Shown here piece after piece: positions 43,733 to 53,309 of a stretch of 64,000 nt of DNA. The notes under the pieces are model-generated. The model ran no database searches. It saw only the letters and a program-made list of their open reading frames with translations, and had not been told where the DNA came from. Each line of letters starts with the position of its first letter. Positions within the stretch are counted from its first letter, which is position 1. A program made the translations under genes and the position numbers. The stretch covers positions 124,001 to 188,000 of the forward strand of contig CAVOYT010000012.1 of NCBI GenBank assembly GCA_963700745.1, given 5' to 3'. The stretch is from UBA10649 sp963700745. Lineage in GTDB: Bacteria; Actinomycetota; Actinomycetes; S36-B12.

Positions 43733-45521
43733 GCCGACCACCCCTGCTCGTAGGAGAGCAGCCGGGCCTCGCGCCTCGGCCTGGGCGACCTCGACCTGCT
43801 GGTCGGTGATGGTCGCGAGGTCGAAGGGCGCGGTCAGGAGCAGCTCGGCGTTGCGGTCCAGCTCCGAGCCCACCCGCATCATCGGGTTCTCCACCCAGTC
43901 GTTCGCCGAGAGCTGGCGGCTGAGGCTGGCCAGGCCGACCGGCGTGAGGTCGCCGTTCCACTCGGCCGGCGAGGCGTGGTCGAGCGTGGTGGTGAAGATG
44001 CTGAGCGTGCCGTCGCGGTTGTCGACGAGCTCGATCACCTGCTGCTGCTGCGGGAAGTCGATGCAGGAGGCGGTGGTGATCTCCCAGAAGCCGCCGGCGT
44101 CGTCGTCGCGCCGGTGCGGAGTGATGGTGTTGATGTGGGTGTGTCCGTTCACCCAGGCGACGACGTTGCGGTGCTCCAGCAGCATCGCCACGAACTCCTC
44201 GGCGTGGACGAGGCGCTGCGGCTCGGTGGCCAGGGCCGCGTCGTTCTCCAGCGTGAACGAGTTGTGGTGGCTGAAGATCAGCGCGAGCTTGCCGTCGGCC
44301 TGCGCCTGCGCCAGGCCGGCCTTGAGCCACTCGAACTGGTCCTCGGGCACGGCCCCGTCGGGACCGGCGACCTGGTTGCAGGTGTCGAGCCCGAAGCCGC
44401 GGGCGAACGGGCCGATGTCGGCACTCCAGTAGGTCTGGCCGGTGTCGAGGTTGGCCTGCGTGAAGCCGTGGCCGACCGGTCCGGGGTTGGGGGTCGTCTG
44501 GAAGTGAGCGGCCATGAAGTCCTGCTGCTCGAGCAGCTTGCGGGCCGGGTCGGACGTGACCGCCTTGGAGCCGAAGTGGACGCCGAGGTTGGTCGTCACC
44601 GCCTGCACCATGCGCGACAGCGCGGACGTCTCGGCGCTCCAGCCCTGCACGTAGTCCAGACCGAGAGCCGTCCAGTCGTAGAACTTGCGGTCGCCGACCG
44701 CGAAGGCCCGCAGCGTGGCGGGCACGCCGAGCGTGCCGAGGTAGGTCGTGTCGTGGTTGCCGTAGACCGCGTACCAGGGCACGGGCAGCCCCGGACTGGC
44801 CAGCTCCTGCGTCACTGCGGCCTCGAGCATGCCGGGCACCTGCGGGAACCCGTAGGCACCGAACCAGTCGCCGGCCGGGTCGTCGGGATGCCAGGCGTAG
44901 TAGGCCTCGGACCACGCCTGCACACCCTCGTAGACGCCGGTCGCGCCGGAGTTCGGCACGATCGGGGTGCCGTCGAGGATGTCGACGTACCAGCGGGTCT
45001 CGAGGTCGCTCAGCATGTCGGCGCTGTCGCCGGTGACGAAGGTCGCGGCCAGCGGGGCACCGGTGATCGGGGAGCTGCGCAGGTCGGCGATCGACTGGAC
45101 CATGGCCGACGCCACGTGGGTGGTCAGGGCGTCCTGCGGCCGGAACGCCCCGCCCCACAGCGAGTGGTCCTGGGCGATCATCGGCTCGAGTCGAGCCGGG
45201 CTCTGCGCGTCCATGAGGTGGATGTCGGACAGGTGCCCGATGTAGAGCAGGGACCGGCGGCGCTCGGTCCGCGCCCGGGTCGGGGAGCTGGCCGGTGATG
45301 TCCAGCCGCGGGTAGTGCGACTCCCCCAGGCCCGGGATGAGCGTGCGGTAGCTGCCCTTCTGCACCGGGCCCACGGCGATGGTCTGCTGCATGGTGCTGG
45401 GTGCGTCGCTCGGCGTGAGGTCGGCTGCGAGGACGCTGCCGAGGGCCTGCTTGGGGAGCGCCCACGCAGCGCTGAGTGCGGCGGTGGTGGCGAGGAACGC
45501 TCGCCGGCTCAGGCCGGGCAC
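43729..45521 (-). CDS. Tat-exported metallophosphoesterase (TIGR03767-type), two frame breaks
   Basis: About 598 residues. The GTG start is followed by a twin-arginine signal (LSRRAFLATTAALSAAWALP). Frame breaks occur near 45288 (an extra C after GAC) and near 43760, where the correct end would be ARLLSYEQGWSA. Metal-binding blocks are LSDIHLMDAQSP, AVYGNHDTTYLG, LALIFSHHNSF and WVNGHTHINT, giving a complete calcineurin-like site. It is probably a periplasm-side phosphatase, part of an operon with the lipoprotein and membrane protein. Confidence 0.85.
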
Positions 45522-45528
45522 GTGTGCA

Positions 45529-46534
45529 TTATGACCGCTGCTCGACGACCGATCTGAACAGTTCCTCGTACTCGTCGACCATGCGGTCGGACGAGAACCG
45601 ATCCACGGCATCCGCCCGGCAGTCGCGTCGGTCCAGGTCGCCGATGGCGCGGACGGCGTCGACAGCCGTGTCCTGGTCGTCGACCAGGAAGCCGGTGACG
45701 CCATGGCGGATGAGCTCGGGCATGGAGCCGCGCGGCCGCGCGATCACGGGAGTGCCCGTGGCCAGCGACTCGACCACGGACAGGCCGAAGGGCTCGTCGA
45801 AGGCGATGAGGTGCAGCAGGGCCATGGCGCCGCCAAGCAGGCGGTCGCGCTCCTCAGGGCCCACCGCACCGACGTAGGTCACGCGGGTCGCCGTCGATGT
45901 GGGGAGCGACGTGCTGCTCGAAGTACTCGGCGTCCTGGACGATGCCCGCGATCACGAGCGGGACGCCCGCCCTCCGCGCCACGTCGATCGCCTCGGCCGT
46001 GCCCTTGTGCGGGTGGATGCGGCCGAGGAAGAGCAGGTAGCCGCCGTCGCCGGCGCCGACCGTGAAGTCGTCGACGTCGATGCCGTGGTGGATCGTGGCC
46101 GCGTAGGTGAGGTCCGGATGCCGGTCGGCGTCGCTGATCGCGACGTAGTGGCCGATGTCGTCGTAGGCGCGGTAGACCGGGACGATGCGCTCGGACGAGA
46201 AGCCGTGGATCGTCGTGACGACCGGAGTCGAGACGAGTCGGCTGAACGCGAGCGGCAGGAAGTCGAACTGGTTGCTGATGACGTCGAACTCGTCGGCACG
46301 CTCGAAGGCCGCCGCGATGTGCAGTGCCTCGTAGACCTTCGCGTCGACCCGTGGATCCTCCTCGTAGCCGGCCGGCGCCTCGGCGTGCAGGCGCGCGGTC
46401 GTCGTCGAGTCGGCGGTGGCGAAGAGGGTGACGTCGTGGCCGCGCGCGACGAGGCCCTCCGTCAGCGTGGCGGCCACCTGCTCCCACGGCCCGTAGGAGC
46501 GTGGCGGCACGCTGTGGGCGATCGAGGCGAGCAC
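45529..46534 (-). CDS. GT4-family glycosyltransferase, one frame break
   Basis: About 335 residues from a GTG (VLASIAHSVPPRSYGPWEQVAATL). Break near 45878, an extra C after GAC. Landmarks are VVTTIHGFSSERI, TIHHGIDVDDF, YLLFLGRIHPHKGTAEAIDVAR, VTYVGAVGPEERDRLLGGAMALLHLIAFDEPFGLSVVESLATGTPVIA with the ExFGxxxxE motif. It transfers a sugar from a nucleotide donor. It is divergent from a second GT4 and near GH130 and cupin genes, so cell-surface or storage glycan synthesis is likely. Confidence 0.88.
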
Positions 46535-46747
46535 GGCGATCCTGACGAGGTCCTCCAGACGTCGAATACCTTGAAAGTACAGGGAATTTCGGCCCTCGAA
46601 TCACTGGTATCCTCGAAGGGCAGATAACGCCGGTCTCAGCACCGGCGCTCGAGCCGCCTCTGCGGTCGACGATCTCGGGATGACGCCCCTCCCAGTCATG
46701 TATGGCAGCACTCGGCTGCAGAGCACAGTTGCGGAAAGCAGACCTCT

Positions 46748-47883
46748 ATGCCCGTTCGATTCGGAATCCTCGCCACCTACACCCCCACCCAGTGCGGGAT
46801 CGCCACCTTCACCGAGGCCCTGACCCTGCACCTCCAGCGACTCGGGGCCGAGGTCGGCGTCGTCCGCATGGTCGACGAGCCGCAGCCGCAGCTCCTCCCC
46901 GTCGTGCACCAGTGGGTGCTCGAGCAGGCCTGACGATGCCGCGGTCGTCTCAAGCGTCCTCGACGACTACGACATCGCGGTCGATCCAGCACGAGTACGG
47001 CATCTTCGGCGGCCCGGACGGCGAGGACGTCCTCGACGTCGTCGACCAGCTCACCGTCCCGCTCGTCACCGTGCTGCACACCGTCCTCACCGATCCGACG
47101 CCGAACCAGCACCGGGTCCTCGCGGCCCTGTGCGCGGCGTCGTCGGCGATCGTCACCATGACGGAGACCGCACGCGGCCGGCTCATCGCCGGCTGGGGCG
47201 TGCACCCGTCGCGCGTCACCGTCATCACGCACGGCGCCGAGGACAACCGGGCCGACCCCCTCGACAACCGGCCCACCCTCGGCCTGCGACCCACCGTGCT
47301 CACGTGGGGCCTGCTCGGCGAGGGCAAGGGCATCGAGTGGGCGCTGCTCGCGCTGGCCCAGCTGCGCGACATCACGCCCGTGCCGCTCTACCGCATCGTC
47401 GGGCAGACGCACCCCCGCGTCCTCGAGCACGACGGCGAGGCCTACCGCGACCGCCTCGTCGGGATGACTCACGAGCTCGACCTCACCTCGATGGTGCGCT
47501 TCGACGCGCAGTACCTGTCCGGCCCCGTGCTGCGGCAGATCGTGCGCGACGCCGACGTCATCCTGCTGCCGTACGACTCCCGCGACCAGGTGACGTCGGG
47601 CGTCCTGACCGAGGCCGTCGCCGCCGGCAAGCCGGTCATCTCCACCGCCTTCCCGCATGCCGTCGAGCTGCTGTCGGACGGCGCCGGCCTGCTCGTGCCG
47701 CAGCGCGACCCCGGCGCGCTCGCGTCGGCCCTGCGGCGCGTCCTGACCGAGCACGGACTGGCCGACTCGATGGCCGCCACGTCGCGCGAGCTGGCGGTGT
47801 CGCAGCTGTGGCCGGCGATCGCGGCCAGCTACATCAGCCTCGGGCGCTCGCTGCTCGCGACGACCTCGCTGTCCGTCGCCTGA
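46748..47883 (+). CDS. GT4-family glycosyltransferase, two frame breaks
   Basis: About 378 residues. It starts MPVRFGILATYTPTQCGIATFTEAL. An extra T near 46932 and an extra A near 46985 break the frame; without them it reads QADDAAVVSSVLDDYDIAVVQHEYGIFGGPDG. Then LVTVLHTVLTDPTP, VTVITHGAEDN, VLTWGLLGEGKGIEWALLALAQL, VILLPYDSRDQVTSGVLTEAVAAGKPVIST. First gene of an operon of four with overlapping ends, continued by GH130 and a cupin. Confidence 0.85.
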
Positions 47884-48924
47884 TGCGGCCGGGCCTCTCG
47901 TTCGATCACCTCACCCGCCTCACGACGCCGCTGGGCGTGTACGAGCATGCCCTCGGCGACTCGCCGCGCACCGAGCATGCCTACTGCGTCGACGACGTCG
48001 CCCGCGCGCTGGTCGTCACCGCTCGCGTGCCCGAGCCGTCCGCGGAGGTGCGCGCCCTGGCCGACGGGTACCTCGACTTCGTGCTGGCCGCTCTGCGTCC
48101 CGACGGCTACCTGCACAACCGGCGTCGCCTCGACGGCACCTGGAGCGACCGGCCCTCGTCCGACGACCACTGGGGACGCGCCCTGTGGGCGATGGGCACC
48201 GCCGCAGCCAGCAGCGACGATCCCGACCTCGCCGAGCGTGCCCGCGCGGGCGCCGGCCATCGCGCTGCGCTCGCGATCGACCTGGCCCCGGGCGATGGCC
48301 TACGCCGCCCTCGGCGCCGGCCAGCTGCTCCGTGCCACCCCCGACGACGTCGCCGCGCTCCGCTTCCTCGAGGACGCCCGACGCGTCCTGGGCCGGCCCG
48401 GCACCGACTCCTCCTGGCCGTGGCCCGAGGATCGCCTGACCTACGCCAACGCCGTGCTGCCCGAGGCGATGATCGTCATCGGCGGCGCGCTCGGCGACGA
48501 CGTCATCCTCGACGACGGCCTGCTGCTCCTCGACTGGCTCGTGGACGTAGCAGCAGCGCGACGGGCACCTGTCCGTCGTGCCCTCGACCGGCTGGTCGCG
48601 CAAGGACCGGCGGCCCGGCTCGTGCAGCTCGCGCGTCCGGGCTACGCCCAGCAGCCCATCGAGGTCGCCGTGCTCGCGGAGGCCTGCCGCACGGCCTACG
48701 CCGCCACGGGGGACCGTCGATGGACGATCGTCATCGAGCAGTGCAACGCCTGGTTCGTCGGCGCCAACGACGGCGGCGTGCGCATGTGCGACCCGGTGAC
48801 CGGCGCCGGCTTCGACGGGCTCGAGCGCCACGGAGCCAGCGTGAACCAGGGTGCCGAGTCGACGCTCGCCTGGCTGTCGACCCTGCAGATCGCGCTGATG
48901 CCGCAGCTCGCGATCGCCCGATGA
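47883..48924 (+). CDS. Six-hairpin-like glycan-associated protein, about three frame breaks
   Basis: About 345 residues. The ATG overlaps the GT4 stop. It starts MRPGLSFDHLTRLTTPLGVYEHAL, followed by YCVDDVARALVVTARVPEP and SSDDHWGRALWAMG. Breaks occur near 48255, 48548 and 48637; removing them gives QQRDGHLSVVPSTGW and PGYAQQPIEVAVLAEACRTAY. Repeated helical hairpins suggest an alpha/alpha-barrel. Proteins of this kind accompany GT4 and GH130 genes in actinobacteria; activity unknown. Confidence 0.7.
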
Positions 48925-50420
48925 CCCCCGACCCGCAGTGGGTCCACCGCACCGACCACGTCCTGCGACCCGACACCGCCCGCGTCGTGAGCAGGATCTT
49001 CCTGCCCGGCCAGGAGGCCTCGCAGCACGGCGAGTCACGATCCGCCGTCATCCTCGAGCGCGTCCTCGACCTCACCGACGACGAGGTCGATGAGCAGCTT
49101 GCGGCGGTCCGGGCCGCCTTCACGCACCGGCACCGCGACCTCGAGGACACCTGGGCGAGGCACTTCGCCCTGATGGAGCACCGCCTCGTGGGGGCCGCTC
49201 GGCTCCCGTTGAACCGCCGCCGGCTCATCGGCGCGTACTTCACCCAGGAGTTCGCGATCGAGGGCGCGGCACTGTTCAACCCGTCGATGGTCCCGCACCC
49301 CGACCAGACCGGACTGCCCGCCGGCGCGACCCGCTTCCTCATGACCGTCCGCGCGGTCGGCGAGGGCCACATCTCGAGCGTCGAGCTGCGGACCGGCACC
49401 ATCGACGAGGCGGGCGTGCTCGCGCTGGATCCGCCCGCCGACGTCGCCGTCCTTCCGGCGGTCAAGGCCACCCGCTACTCACGCGAGGCGTTCCGGCAGC
49501 AGCTGGCCGACCTCGACGGCACCGGCACCAACTCGGGCTTCGTGCTCGACGCCCTCCCCGAGTCGTTCTCGCGGGAGGACCTCACCGTCACCCTGGACGA
49601 GCTGCGAGACCAGCGACTCACCCGCGGCGCGGCCGTGCGGACGATCGACCGGTTCGAGTGGATCGCCGCCTGCAGCTACACCGCCGAGTTCCCCGAGGAC
49701 TCCGGTGTCCAGGAGCGCGTGCTCATGCCGACGGCTCCGTCCGAGAGCCATGGGATCGAGGACGTGCGCATGCTGCGCTTCACCGAGGACGACGGGACCA
49801 CCCGCTACCTCGGCACCTACACGGCCTACGACGGCCAGAGCATCGCCTCGCAGCTCATCGAGACCGACGACTTCCGCACCTTCGACGTGACGCAGCTCAG
49901 CGGGCCGGGATCGAAGAACAAGGGCATGGCGCTGTTCCCGCGACGCATCGACGGCCGCTACGTGGCCCTGTCACGCGCCGACCGCGAGAGCAACGGCGTG
50001 ACGACCTCGAGCGACCTGCGGCACTGGGACCAGCCGGTGCTGATCCAGACCCCCGACCGCCCGTGGGAGATCGTGCAGCTCGGCAACTGCGGCCCGCCCG
50101 TCGAGACCGAGGCGGGCTGGCTCGTGCTGACCCACGGCGTCGGACCGATGCGGCAGTACGCCATCGGCGCGCTGCTGCTCGACCTCGACGATCCGACCAT
50201 CGTGCTCGGCCGGCTCGCCACTCCCCTGCTCACGCCGGCCGCCGACGAGCGCGACGGCTACGTGCCCAACGTCGTCTACTCCTGCGGCGGCATGCTCCAC
50301 GGCCGGACACTCGTCCTGCCCTACGGCTGCAGCGACTCGGCCACCCGGATCGCCCTCGTCGACCTCGATCCCCTGCTCGCCGCGCTCACCTCCGACCCCA
50401 CCACCAAGGAGACCCCATGA
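48921..50420 (+). CDS. GH130-family glycoside phosphorylase/hydrolase
   Basis: 499 residues. The start overlaps the previous stop (ATGA). A 130-residue N-terminal helical part precedes the five-bladed beta-propeller: AYFTQEFAIEGAALFNPSMVPHPDQ, GIEDVRMLRFTEDDGTTRYLGTYTAYDG, GPGSKNKGMALFPRRIDGRYVALSRADRESN, NCGPPVETEAGWLVLTHGVGPMRQYAIGALLLDLDDP. GH130 enzymes act on beta-mannosides, usually by phosphorolysis. The neighbouring cupin and glycosyltransferases support a role in mannose-containing glycans (inference). Confidence 0.9.
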   Translation: MTPDPQWVHRTDHVLRPDTARVVSRIFLPGQEASQHGESRSAVILERVLDLTDDEVDEQLAAVRAAFTHRHRDLEDTWARHFALMEHRLVGAARLPLNRRRLIGAYFTQEFAIEGAALFNPSMVPHPDQTGLPAGATRFLMTVRAVGEGHISSVELRTGTIDEAGVLALDPPADVAVLPAVKATRYSREAFRQQLADLDGTGTNSGFVLDALPESFSREDLTVTLDELRDQRLTRGAAVRTIDRFEWIAACSYTAEFPEDSGVQERVLMPTAPSESHGIEDVRMLRFTEDDGTTRYLGTYTAYDGQSIASQLIETDDFRTFDVTQLSGPGSKNKGMALFPRRIDGRYVALSRADRESNGVTTSSDLRHWDQPVLIQTPDRPWEIVQLGNCGPPVETEAGWLVLTHGVGPMRQYAIGALLLDLDDPTIVLGRLATPLLTPAADERDGYVPNVVYSCGGMLHGRTLVLPYGCSDSATRIALVDLDPLLAALTSDPTTKETP

Positions 50421-50824
50421 CCACCGCCACCGTCCTGTACGGCGACATCCTCACCTCGCCCCGCCAGGAGAAGCCCTGGGGCCACGAGGTCATCTTCGCC
50501 ACCGGCGAGAACGGCTACGTCGGCAAGCTCATCTCGGTGCGGGCCGGGCACGCGCTCAGCCTGCAGTACCACGACGACAAGGACGAGACCATCAGCGTCC
50601 TGTCCGGCGAGGCTCACCTCGAGCACGGGCCGAACGCCGACCGCCTTCGGACGCGGATCATGCGACCCGGTCACACCGTGCACCTGTCCCCCACCGTCGT
50701 CCACCGCCTCACGGCGATCACCGACGTGCAGTTCGTCGAGGTGTCCACGGCAGCGCCCGGCTGGCGCGACGACGTCGTGCGGCTCTCGGACCGCTACGGA
50801 CGCACGGGTACCAACGCGCCGTGA
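50417..50824 (+). CDS. Mannose-6-phosphate-isomerase-like cupin
   Basis: 135 residues. AAGGAG precedes the ATG, which overlaps the GH130 stop. The cupin barrel reads RQEKPWGHEVIFATG, VGKLISVRAGHALSLQYHDDKDETISVLSG, MRPGHTVHLSPTVVHRLTAITDVQFVEVST, close to the C-terminal domain of GDP-mannose pyrophosphorylase/phosphomannose isomerase enzymes. It could interconvert mannose-6-phosphate, feeding or draining the GH130 pathway. Last gene of the operon. Confidence 0.85.
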   Translation: MTTATVLYGDILTSPRQEKPWGHEVIFATGENGYVGKLISVRAGHALSLQYHDDKDETISVLSGEAHLEHGPNADRLRTRIMRPGHTVHLSPTVVHRLTAITDVQFVEVSTAAPGWRDDVVRLSDRYGRTGTNAP

Positions 50825-50850
50825 CGGTCGGTTGCGACCAACCAGCCGGT

Positions 50851-50864
50851 GAACTAGTTTGTTC
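50851..50864 (+). promoter_or_regulatory. TA operator GAAC-N6-GTTC over the -10 hexamer
   Basis: The dyad encloses TAGTTT (50855-50860), a -10 hexamer 6 bases before the antitoxin ATG. A bound VapBC complex would block the promoter; the mRNA should be leaderless. Confidence 0.5.
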
Positions 50865-50866
50865 AT

Positions 50867-51112
50867 ATGAGTATCGAGATCGGTGTGTTCGAAGCCAAGA
50901 CCCGCCTCTCGGAACTGGTGGAGCAGGTCGCCCAGGGCGGTGAGGACGTGCTCATCACCAAGCGAGGCAAGCCGGCGGCCCGGCTGGTCCCGGTGGGGCC
51001 GAGCGGCTCGACGGTGGAGGACGCGCTGGCCCTCCTCCTTGCCGCACGTCAGGCGTCCCGCCCGGGCGACGGCACCCTTCGTGAGCTGATCGACGATGGG
51101 CGGAGCCGATGA
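50867..51112 (+). CDS. Phd/VapB-type antitoxin
   Basis: 81 residues: IEIGVFEAKTRLSELVEQVAQGGEDVLITKRGKPAARLVPV is the Phd/YefM DNA-binding head, and the C-terminal part (DALALLLAARQASRPGDGTLRELIDDG) wraps the toxin. It neutralises the PIN toxin and represses its own promoter. Its stop overlaps the toxin ATG (ATGA). Confidence 0.92.
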   Translation: MSIEIGVFEAKTRLSELVEQVAQGGEDVLITKRGKPAARLVPVGPSGSTVEDALALLLAARQASRPGDGTLRELIDDGRSR

Positions 51113-51516
51113 GGGTTGTCCTCGACGCGTCAATGGCCCTGACGTTCGTCCTCGAGGACGAGTTCACTCCCCTGTCCGAACGGGTGCTGCTGCGCGACGT
51201 AGCGTCCGATGGCGCTCTGGTGCCGTGCCTGTGGGACGTCGAGGTTCTCAACGGCCTGCGCAGCGCCGAACGGCGCGGCCGGATCAGCCCCGCGGCGCTG
51301 ACAGCGGCGATCCACGGCCTGTCCAGACTGCCGATAGACCGGGATACCCGACCGATGGACGGTGTCCGCCTCACTGACGTCGCACGGGAGTTCGGCCTGA
51401 GTGCTTACGACGCGGCATATCTCGCCCTCGCCATGGACACGAACCTTCCGCTGGCCTCCCTGGACGCAGGCCTGCGCGACGCCGCGGCGCGGGCCGGCGT
51501 CGCTCTGGTCGCGTAG
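51109..51516 (+). CDS. VapC-type PIN-domain ribonuclease toxin
   Basis: 135 residues. The acidic PIN residues are Asp6 (VLDASMALTFVLED), Glu in CLWDVEVLNGL and Asp in SAYDAAYLALAM, with a final LASLDAGLRDAAARAG. Such Mg-dependent RNases cut tRNA or rRNA. Coupled to the antitoxin. Confidence 0.92.
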   Translation: MRVVLDASMALTFVLEDEFTPLSERVLLRDVASDGALVPCLWDVEVLNGLRSAERRGRISPAALTAAIHGLSRLPIDRDTRPMDGVRLTDVAREFGLSAYDAAYLALAMDTNLPLASLDAGLRDAAARAGVALVA

Positions 51517-51521
51517 CCGGG

Positions 51522-51950
51522 TCAGTCCGCGTCGCGCACGCTGCGCAGCCGCTTGGTCATGCCGCGGCTCTTCTTCTCCTTGATCCGCCGGTCGTTGGCC
51601 GAACGACTGGGCTTGGTCGGGCGCCGGGTCCGCGGCGGCGGGGCCATCGCCTCGTTCAGGGTGTCGACGAGCCGGCGCTCGGCGGCCCGGCGGTTCTGGA
51701 ACTGCGAGCGCTGCTCGGACGCCGTGATCGTCAGGCAGCCGTCCTGCAGGCGCGCGCCGAGCCGGTGGAGCGCGCGCTGCTTCAGGTGCTCGGGAACGCT
51801 CGGGCTGTTGCGCAGGTCGAAGACCAGCTGGACGCGCGAGTCCGTGGTGTTGACGCTCTGCCCGCCGGGGCCGCCGGACCGGCTGAACCGCCACGTGAGC
51901 TCGTGGGCGGGGATGACGACGGAGCCTCTGATCCGCAGGCCGTCGTCCAT
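51522..51950 (-). CDS. arfB: Peptidyl-tRNA hydrolase ArfB (YaeJ), ribosome rescue
   Basis: 142 residues. The catalytic GGQ is in RSGGPGGQSVNTTDSRV, followed by the domain end DTLNEAMAPPP and a basic tail (KPSRSANDRRIKEKKSRGMTKRL) that enters the empty mRNA channel. It releases peptides on stalled ribosomes. Lies 6 bases from the convergent VapC gene. Confidence 0.93.
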   Translation of the reverse strand: MDDGLRIRGSVVIPAHELTWRFSRSGGPGGQSVNTTDSRVQLVFDLRNSPSVPEHLKQRALHRLGARLQDGCLTITASEQRSQFQNRRAAERRLVDTLNEAMAPPPRTRRPTKPSRSANDRRIKEKKSRGMTKRLRSVRDAD

Positions 51951-51993
51951 GCCTCAAGGATGGCGCACCGAACGATGCAGGACGCGCTTGGCG

Positions 51994-52296
51994 CTACTGC
52001 GGGGCGTCGTCGACAAGGATGTCGAAGCTCGCGACGTCGTTCTCGACACCGGTGACGGTGACCGTCAGGCCGTAGGTGCTGTCACCGGCGGTGAGCTCGC
52101 AGCGCATCGTCGTGCCGGTCTCGGCGGTGAGGTCGCCGGGGCAGGTCACCGAGTCCGGTGCCACCCCTACCGAAGACTCAAGCTGAGTGCTCACCTGCTG
52201 CTCGAGATCCGCCTGCGAGACGGCGCCGGTCGTGGAGCACCCAGCCAAGACGAGGAGTGCCGGAGCGAGGAAGATGATGGACTTCATGGTGCGCAT
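51994..52296 (-). CDS. DUF4333 lipoprotein
   Basis: 100 residues. The lipobox LVLAGC is followed by a DUF4333 domain: VSQADLEQQVSTQLESSVGVAPDSVTCPGDL, TMRCELTAG and GLTVTVTGVENDVASF, with a Cys pair. GGAGG precedes the first ATG. Extracytoplasmic and of unknown function; common in actinobacteria. Confidence 0.85.
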   Translation of the reverse strand: MRTMKSIIFLAPALLVLAGCSTTGAVSQADLEQQVSTQLESSVGVAPDSVTCPGDLTAETGTTMRCELTAGDSTYGLTVTVTGVENDVASFDILVDDAPQ

Positions 52297-52369
52297 GCTG
52301 ACCTCCGATGGCCGTTCGGGCCGACGCCGCCCCCTGCTGCGTCCGTGCCCGGACGAACTGCGGCCGACG

Positions 52370-52549
52370 CTAGCAGTCTGAGTCGTCGGAGTCTCGCGGC
52401 AGCGTGATGACGACGCGACCCTCGTTCAGGAGCTTGTCGCCCGGGCTCGGCGTCGGAATCACGGCCTCGTGCTGGCGCTCCAGTTCCTCACGGGCTCGGG
52501 CCGCGCCGGGGTTGAACACCTCGTCCAAGACGCCGAAACCACCAGCCAT
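52370..52549 (-). CDS. Small conserved protein, 59 residues
   Basis: It starts MAGGFGVLDEVFNPGAARAR, followed by EELERQHEAVIPTPSPGD and a final NEGRVVITLPRDSDDSDC. The strong -10 TAGAAT lies 6 bases before the ATG. Short proteins with the FNPGAxRARxELERQHE pattern occur in related actinobacteria, from memory. Function unknown. Confidence 0.65.
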   Translation of the reverse strand: MAGGFGVLDEVFNPGAARAREELERQHEAVIPTPSPGDKLLNEGRVVITLPRDSDDSDC

Positions 52550-52555
52550 GCCTCG

Positions 52556-52561
52556 ATTCTA
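52556..52561 (-). promoter_or_regulatory. -10 hexamer for the small protein gene
   Basis: TAGAAT on the minus strand, 6-base spacer to the ATG; leaderless spacing. Confidence 0.5.
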
Positions 52562-52594
52562 CGGGCTTGCGGCCACCGGCCTCCCTGGTCGGAG

Positions 52595-52659
52595 CGATGC
52601 GGTCGTCACTTGTGGTGGGTTTCCGACGCAGAAGACCCGCCACAAGTGACGACGCATCG
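52595..52659. terminator. Long hairpin (about 27 bp stem) between methyltransferase and small protein
   Basis: CGATGCG...CGCATCG outer stem and an almost unbroken inner stem (TCGTCACTTGTGG/CCACAAGTGACGA), with one bulge and two G:U pairs. It lies just past the methyltransferase stop, so it probably acts as its terminator, but it is unusually long. Confidence 0.65.
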
Positions 52660-52672
52660 GGGGTGGGGCGAG

Positions 52673-53309
52673 CTAGGCGCGCTGGGCGAGCAGCCAGATG
52701 AAGCTCTGCGTCCCGCCGGTCGGGGTGACGTGCTCCTCGCGCCGGGTGTCCAGGACGGTGAAGCCCTCCCCCATCGCCTCGGCGAGCTCGTCGTGCGCGT
52801 AGCGGGTGATCGGCAGGCCGGAGCACATCTCGGGGCCGTCCTCGGCGAAGGTCGCCACGATGACGTGCCCACCGTGCGGCACGCTCTCGCGCACCAGGTG
52901 CCAGTAGCGCTGCTGGTCGTCGGGGTCGGTGAGGAAGTGATAGGCCGCCCGGTCATGCCACACGTCGAACGTGCGGTCCGGCTGCCAGTCCCGGATGTCC
53001 GTGACCACCCAGGTGACCGGCGAGTCGCCGATGCGCGCGTGCGCGGCGTTGAGCGCCTGCTGGCTGAGGTCGACGACGGTGACGTCGCGGTAGCCCGCGT
53101 CGAGCAGGCGGTCGACGAGCCGGCTCGCTCCCCCGCCCACGTCGACCACGCTCGCGGAGTGATCCGCCACCGCCTCGATCAGCTCCAGGCTCACCTGCGG
53201 GGTGTCCTGGAACCACGACACGTTCGTGTCCCCGATCGTCGCGTACCGGTGGTCCCAGTACTCGCTGCTGCCGGGGGCGGGGGCGCTCGTGGTCGGTTCC
53301 GGCGCTCAC
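52673..53309 (-). CDS. SAM-dependent methyltransferase, one frame break
   Basis: About 211 residues. The start at GTG 53309 overlaps the UPF0182 stop (GTGA). One extra C after GAC near 53301 breaks the frame; without it the beginning runs into EYWDHRYATIGDTNVSWFQDTPQVS. Motif I is VVDVGGGASRLVDRLL, then VTVVDLSQQAL and TFDVWHDRAAYHFL. Class-I fold; the type resembles small-molecule (thiol- or arsenite-like) methyltransferases but the substrate is unknown. Confidence 0.85.

Noticed and set aside
43370..45214. Fusion of the metallophosphoesterase with the small lipoprotein
   Set aside because: The lipoprotein has its own signal and lipobox, and another frame gives a natural phosphoesterase end with an ATGA overlap, so the fusion is a frame artefact.
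42657..45704. One very long minus-strand open frame joining the membrane protein and the phosphoesterase signal
   Set aside because: Only its two ends make protein sense; the middle is a shadow of the phosphoesterase gene in another frame, joined by frame breaks.
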